Shown here one piece after another: positions 59,237 through 64,000 of a stretch of DNA of 64,000 bases. Made by a program: the position numbers and the translations under genes. How positions within the stretch are numbered: position 1 is the stretch's first letter; the number at the start of each line of letters is the position of its first letter. This DNA comes from Haloechinothrix halophila YIM 93223 (GTDB lineage Bacteria > Actinomycetota > Actinomycetes > Mycobacteriales > Pseudonocardiaceae). Under the pieces are notes generated by a model. That model was not told where the DNA came from, ran no database searches, and was given only the letters and a program-made list of their open reading frames with translations. Location of the stretch: assembly GCF_000504245.1 (NCBI RefSeq), contig NZ_KI632509.1, positions 1,425,723 through 1,489,722 on the forward strand, read 5' to 3'.

Positions 59237-61324
59237 ATGTTCATCGCGCAACAGCCGCTACCCGCGCCACCGGCCGGTGGCGCCGCGATTGGCGAGGTGC
59301 TGATCGCACTCTTGCTCAGCCTCGGCGTGATGCTGCCCGTCGGGTGGTTCCTGGTGCGCGAGCGCGCGGGGAAGCCGACGGTGATCGGCCGCGCCGCCGA
59401 CTGGGTCGCCAGCAAGGACGGCCTGCCGCGCTGGGCGGGCTTGCCCTCGTATCTGACCGTCACGGCGCTGCTCACCGCTGGCTTCGGCGTGTGGTGGGAC
59501 GTCGCGACCCACATGCAGAACGGCCGCGACGAGGGCCCGCTCGCCAACCCGTCGCACTACCCGATCTTCCTGGCGATCCTCGGCTTCTTCAGCGCGGGCA
59601 TCATCAGCATGACGCTGGCCAAGGGCGACCTGCCGCGCCGCAGCTTCCGCATCGCGCCCGGCTGGCACGCCCCGATGGGCGCCATGATCATCACGGCGGC
59701 TGGTGCGATCGCGCTGGTCGGCTTCCCCGCTGACGACGTCTGGCACCGGCTGTTCGGTCAAGACGTCACCGAGTGGGGCCCGACCCACATCATGATGATC
59801 GGTGGTGCGGTCACCTGCGTGCTCGGCATCCCACTGCTGTTCGCCGAGGCGCGCCAGCTCGGCTATCCCGGCGCGCTCGGCTTCGCGGGCAAGCTCCGTA
59901 GCGCTATCGCGCTGAGCGTGTGCATCGTGCCGTTCGCGTTCCTGATGGAGTTCGACCTCGGTGTCCCGCAGTTCCCCGCCGCGACGCAGTTCATCATCGC
60001 CGGGTTCCTGGTCGGCTGGATCTTCACCGCCGTCCGCGCGTACTTCGGCCCCGGCGGCGCGCTGCTCGCCTGGGGCATCTACATCGGCGCGCACCTGTTC
60101 CTGCTCGGCACCACCGCACTGCTGGACGACGTCCTGCTCGCGCGGTTCCTGCTGTTCCTCCCGTCGGCGGTGCTGATCGAGCTGGTCGCGTTCGTTGTCT
60201 CGCCGCGCAGGGGCATCGCCTTCGGCGTGACGTCCGGTGTGCTGGTGGGCACGGTCGGCATGCTGGCCGAGTGGCAGTGGAGCAAGGTCTTCATGCCGCT
60301 GCCGCAGCCGCTGCCCGCGTCGGCGCTGCCGCTGATGCTGGCCGTGGGCACGGCCGCCGCGATCGGCGGCGGGCTGCTCGCTGGGTGGCACGTTCGGATG
60401 CTGGCGCGCGTCGGCGCCCGCGACGGCGTCAGCCACGAGACGTCGTTCGATGGTTTCGAGTCCGGGCTGCGCAGGGGGCGGCTCGGGTTCGCGGTCGCGC
60501 CTGGCAGGGCGCTGTTCGGTTTCTGGCAGCGCCGCCAGGTCGCGCTGACCTCGCCGGACAACGGCGGCGTGCTCCGCAAGCACGGCGCTGGGCTGGCCGG
60601 TGTGCTGGTGTTCATCGCGCTGATGGCGGTGTTCGCGCCGCCGACGGCGAACGAGGGGCTCACCGGCACTGTCCAGCTCAGCGACGTCACGTATGAGGAC
60701 GGCCGCCAGGCCGAGGAGTGCGACGGCGAGGCGAAATGCCTCGCACGGGTCACCGTCACCATGGCGCCCGCCGCTGCCGCCGAGGACGCGGTGTGGTTCT
60801 ACGCGCTGGCCTGGCAGGGTCGGCACGAGAACGCCGAGCCGGACCTGCCGCGCGACCCCATGGGCGACGCGCCCGGCGTGCTGCGGGTCGCGTTGCGGCC
60901 GACCGGCACGCCCGGCGAGTACGTCTCCGAGCACAAGCTGCCGTTCTACGGCAACTGGAAGACGTTGATCCGGGTGCACCAGGCGCCCACGGTGCACATG
61001 GCGCTGCCGCTGCACGCACCGAACGACCCCGCGATCGAATCGGCCAAGGGGCGGCAGATCGTGACCGGCGACGGCGAGACCGTCGAGCTGATCACCGAGC
61101 ACGAGTTCCTGCAGCGCGAGATCAAGGACGACGTGCCCGGCTGGCTGTGGGCCGCCGCGTACGGCGTCGTCAACACCTCGTGGCTGGTGCTGATCGGCTT
61201 CTACGGCTGGTGCTACGCGATGGCCGCCTACGGCGCGCCGAACGGGCGTCGGCGCGCGACGTCCGGTGGGGCATCTGGCGGCGCGTCCGGTGGTGCGAAG
61301 CGCCACGTGAGCAGCGGGGCCTGA
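59237..61324 (+). CDS. Large multi-pass membrane protein of unknown function
   Basis: 695 aa with GAGAGGA before ATG 59237. About ten to twelve membrane helices in the first 370 residues (for example VLIALLLSLGVMLPVGWFLV, AAATQFII-type and ALLAWGIYIGAHLFLLG). One loop carries WWDVATHMQNGRDEGPLANP and another FGQDVTEWGPTHIMMIGG, with His/Asp residues that could bind metal. After a helix at about 450-470 comes an outer domain with Cys pair EECDGEAKC, then a last helix near residue 645 and a Gly/Ala tail. No family recognised. Confidence 0.75.
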   Translation: MFIAQQPLPAPPAGGAAIGEVLIALLLSLGVMLPVGWFLVRERAGKPTVIGRAADWVASKDGLPRWAGLPSYLTVTALLTAGFGVWWDVATHMQNGRDEGPLANPSHYPIFLAILGFFSAGIISMTLAKGDLPRRSFRIAPGWHAPMGAMIITAAGAIALVGFPADDVWHRLFGQDVTEWGPTHIMMIGGAVTCVLGIPLLFAEARQLGYPGALGFAGKLRSAIALSVCIVPFAFLMEFDLGVPQFPAATQFIIAGFLVGWIFTAVRAYFGPGGALLAWGIYIGAHLFLLGTTALLDDVLLARFLLFLPSAVLIELVAFVVSPRRGIAFGVTSGVLVGTVGMLAEWQWSKVFMPLPQPLPASALPLMLAVGTAAAIGGGLLAGWHVRMLARVGARDGVSHETSFDGFESGLRRGRLGFAVAPGRALFGFWQRRQVALTSPDNGGVLRKHGAGLAGVLVFIALMAVFAPPTANEGLTGTVQLSDVTYEDGRQAEECDGEAKCLARVTVTMAPAAAAEDAVWFYALAWQGRHENAEPDLPRDPMGDAPGVLRVALRPTGTPGEYVSEHKLPFYGNWKTLIRVHQAPTVHMALPLHAPNDPAIESAKGRQIVTGDGETVELITEHEFLQREIKDDVPGWLWAAAYGVVNTSWLVLIGFYGWCYAMAAYGAPNGRRRATSGGASGGASGGAKRHVSSGA

Positions 61325-61404
61325 CGCTGCGTGCGGCGCGCGGACCAGCAGGACTGTACGCGCTGACCTAGTGGATCTTGAGACGTCGTGGCGAAATAGA
61401 TCGC

Positions 61405-62817
61405 TGCCGTGTGTCTTGAGATGTCGGACGGTGGTGTGTCGGGACATGGCTGACACCTGAGTGCTGTGGCCAGACTTGCTGGTCATGGCGGAACAGGTGG
61501 TTGCTATGGAGATCCGGCTGTTGGTGGCGCTGGCCGGACGCCCAGGACAGGAACGGGTCAATGTCACCGCGTTGTGTGCCGAGCTCGGGATCTCGCGGGA
61601 CACGTTCTACCGGTATCGACGCCGCTTCGACGGCCGTGGCCTGGAGGGGGTGCTGCCCCGGTCGCGGCGCCCACACCACTCGCCGGGCCAGACCCCGGAC
61701 TGGCTGGAGGAGTTGATCGTGGCCACGCGCCACGAACTCGACAGGCAGGGCTGGGACTGTGGGGCACGCTCGATCCGCTACCGGCTGCTGCGGCGCGGCA
61801 TCAGCCCCTCGCCCACGGCGCGCACGATCCATCGAGTGCTGGTGCGCCGCGGTGAGATCACCCCGGCGCCGCAGAAACGGCCCCGCTCGTCGTGGCGGCG
61901 GTTCGAGTTCGCCGAGCCGAACGGCTGCTGGCAGATCGACGGCACCGAATGGCACCTGGCCGACGGCACTCCCGCGGTGATCCTGCGGGTGCTCGACGAC
62001 TGTTCCCGCAAAACGCTGGCCAGCAGGGCAGCAGTGAGCGAGAACGCCGCCGACGCCTGGGGCTGCATGCTCACCGCGCTGACCCGCCACGGACGCCCGG
62101 CGATCCTGCTCTCCGACGGCGGCGCGGCGTTCACCGCCCGCCACCGTGGCGGGTGGGCGGCATTCGAGGCCAACCTGCGCGCCCTGGCCATCACCCCCGC
62201 GGTCGCCAGCCCGCACCACCCACAAACCTGCGGCAAGAAGGAACGCGAATGGCAAACCCTGAAACGCTGGCTGCGTGCCCGCCCCACCGCGGCCAACCTG
62301 ACCGAACTACAGCAGCAACTCGACCTCTACGACGCCGCCTACAACGCGCTCCGACCCCACCAAGCCCTCGACGGACACACCCCCGACGAACGCTACGCCC
62401 AACGCCACACCACCAGCGACAACAACGACGACACCCCACCCGCACCTCTGCCCCCACTACCAGTGGTGCGCGACGTCAAAGCCAGCACGACCGGCACGGT
62501 CGCCATCGGCCGCCACCAACAAGCCCAAGTCGGCATCCAATGGCAACACGCCCAGCTCACCGTATTCCGCGACGGCAACCGCGTCGCGATCTTCCACCGC
62601 GACCACCTCGTCCGCGCCCTCGACGCCGACCCCAACCGCCGCTACCAACCCCTCGGCAGCCGACCCGGCCCACCACGACGACCACGCCTGGCCCTACCCA
62701 ACTCCCCACTGCCCCACCCCCAACTAGCCGAAGCGAGAAACCAACCCAACCACAAATGATCAGCGTACTGTCAGACATGTCCGGACACACGTGTCAGACA
62801 TGTCCCGCCACACCACA
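61405..62817 (+). mobile_element. IS481-family insertion sequence with 14-bp target duplication
   Basis: 1413 bp from TGCCGTGTG (left) to CACCACA (right). Terminal 25-bp inverted ends match at 18 positions, and each end carries a second copy of a TGTC-GGACATG-CTGACA-type repeat (61431-61456 and 62791-62816, 24 of 26 matching). The flanking direct repeat GCGAAATAGATCGC (61391-61404 and 62818-62831) is the target duplication. Removing the element and one repeat restores a perfect palindrome whose arms are 61371-61394 and 62828-62851. Identical repeats and an intact transposase suggest recent insertion. Confidence 0.88.
61461..62759 (+). CDS. IS481-family DDE transposase
   Basis: 432 aa from GTG 61461 (ATG 61485 or 61506 also possible). 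N-terminal HTH (VTALCAELGISRDTFYRYRR), then the rve catalytic core: first Asp in WQIDGTEWH, second in LLSDGGAAFT, Glu in CGKKEREWQT, and YNALRPHQALDGHTPDERY. A C-terminal extension of about 110 residues, basic and Pro-rich, follows. Reads as intact and probably active. Confidence 0.92.
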   Translation: MLWPDLLVMAEQVVAMEIRLLVALAGRPGQERVNVTALCAELGISRDTFYRYRRRFDGRGLEGVLPRSRRPHHSPGQTPDWLEELIVATRHELDRQGWDCGARSIRYRLLRRGISPSPTARTIHRVLVRRGEITPAPQKRPRSSWRRFEFAEPNGCWQIDGTEWHLADGTPAVILRVLDDCSRKTLASRAAVSENAADAWGCMLTALTRHGRPAILLSDGGAAFTARHRGGWAAFEANLRALAITPAVASPHHPQTCGKKEREWQTLKRWLRARPTAANLTELQQQLDLYDAAYNALRPHQALDGHTPDERYAQRHTTSDNNDDTPPAPLPPLPVVRDVKASTTGTVAIGRHQQAQVGIQWQHAQLTVFRDGNRVAIFHRDHLVRALDADPNRRYQPLGSRPGPPRRPRLALPNSPLPHPQLAEARNQPNHK

Positions 62818-63020
62818 GCGAAATAGATCGCCACGACGTCTCAAGATCCACTTTCTGCTCGGACGAAGTGTGCGTTTCGGGCGTGCGTGGGCCGGAGTCG
62901 TCGCGTGGTGCTGTGCCCGGTCCCGTGTGATTCCGCCCGTTCCGATGTTGATCAACATCGCGGAGTTCGCGCCACCAGCATCGCGGGCGAGGCCCGCGTG
63001 ACCGCCGGGAAGGTGGAACC

Positions 63021-63053
63021 TATGCAACTAGTTGCTATGCGCCTAGTTGCATA
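63021..63053. promoter_or_regulatory. Tandem operators for the PadR regulator
   Basis: TATGCAACTAG (63021-63031) and CTAGTTGCATA (63043-63053) are perfect 11-bp inverted repeats. Within them GCAACTAGTTGC (63024-63035) is itself a palindrome, with a near copy GCGCCTAGTTGC at 63039-63050. They lie 15 bp upstream of the padR start, fitting autoregulation. Confidence 0.65.
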
Positions 63054-63067
63054 GTAACTTGCTCCGC

Positions 63068-64000
<933 letters not shown>

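Larger units (their letters stand above)
61371..62851. repeat. Split palindrome hosting the IS element
   Basis: The 24-base arm 61371-61394 (starting GTGGATCTTGA, ending TGGCGA) is the exact reverse complement of 62828-62851. Without the insertion they would be separated only by AATAGA. The arm shares 18 of 24 positions with the palindrome arm at 18457. It lies 47 nt after the large membrane-protein gene, where a terminator would be expected. Confidence 0.75.

Noticed and set aside
61371-61394. Taking GTGGATCTTGA as the IS terminal repeat
   Set aside because: The 14-bp direct repeat lies inside these arms, so the arms belong to the target palindrome and the element starts at 61405.
59258-61603. 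781-codon open frame on the minus strand
   Set aside because: It is antisense to the membrane-protein gene, His/Arg/Gln-rich with no domain, and a by-product of high third-position GC.

Overview
The window looks like a high-GC actinomycete chromosome, most likely Pseudonocardiaceae (Amycolatopsis/Saccharopolyspora-like). The evidence is the codon bias, a complete mce4-type steroid import operon with KstR-type operators, a MoxR/DUF58/DUF4129 cluster, F420/LLM and MaoC families, and short tandem intergenic repeats. No rRNA, tRNA or CRISPR was recognised.

Regions. (1) 1-4.2 kb: decayed fragments, menC, a CYTH-domain protein and a GMC oxidoreductase. (2) 4.2-24 kb: a steroid (cholesterol-type) uptake and side-chain degradation island. 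fadE27/fadE26 diverge from hsd4A-SDR-yrbE4A-yrbE4B-mce4ABCDEF-two Mce-associated genes, with paired KstR-type boxes in the divergent promoter. A second KstR-type box lies between hsaE-ferredoxin-ferredoxin reductase (minus) and an LLM oxidoreductase/SnoaL pair (plus). A MaoC/MaoC/SDR module follows. (3) 24-26.3 kb: a DUF5134 membrane protein and a TetR-SDR pair. (4) 26.4-35.8 kb: a lower-GC, mosaic polymorphic-toxin island. It holds an RHS core fragment, two toxin tips sharing one linker, several immunity-like genes, an orphan toxin tail, two kptA copies each broken by a different frameshift, a fic gene plus a fic remnant, and a duplicated purC 3' end. (5) 35.9-47 kb: purC, a surface protein with a membrane-tethered ECF sigma factor, SpoIIM, and the minus-strand block RDD-membrane protein-DUF4129-DUF4350-MoxR-DUF58. 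(6) 47-50 kb: MarR-YceI-dioxygenase-hydrolase, a quinone/electrophile-stress (Mhq-like) module with two palindromic operators over the promoter. (7) 50-59 kb: TetR regulators, a Rieske lipoprotein, lipoproteins, a MocA-like nucleotidyltransferase, thioesterase, MFS exporter, DUF2277 and an old-yellow-enzyme-type oxidoreductase. (8) 59-64 kb: a large membrane protein of unknown function, an intact IS481-family element with a 14-bp target duplication lying in the loop of a long palindrome, and a PadR regulator with a partial flavin oxidoreductase.

Working together: region 2 would import a sterol, shorten its side chain and degrade ring products under a KstR-type repressor. Region 4 appears to be a contact-toxin diversification hotspot, with recombined tips, accumulated immunity genes and visible decay. 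The best candidates for something new are region 4 (toxin cassettes with kptA and purC duplications) and the family of long GTGGATCTTGA palindromes, one of which was hit by the insertion sequence.
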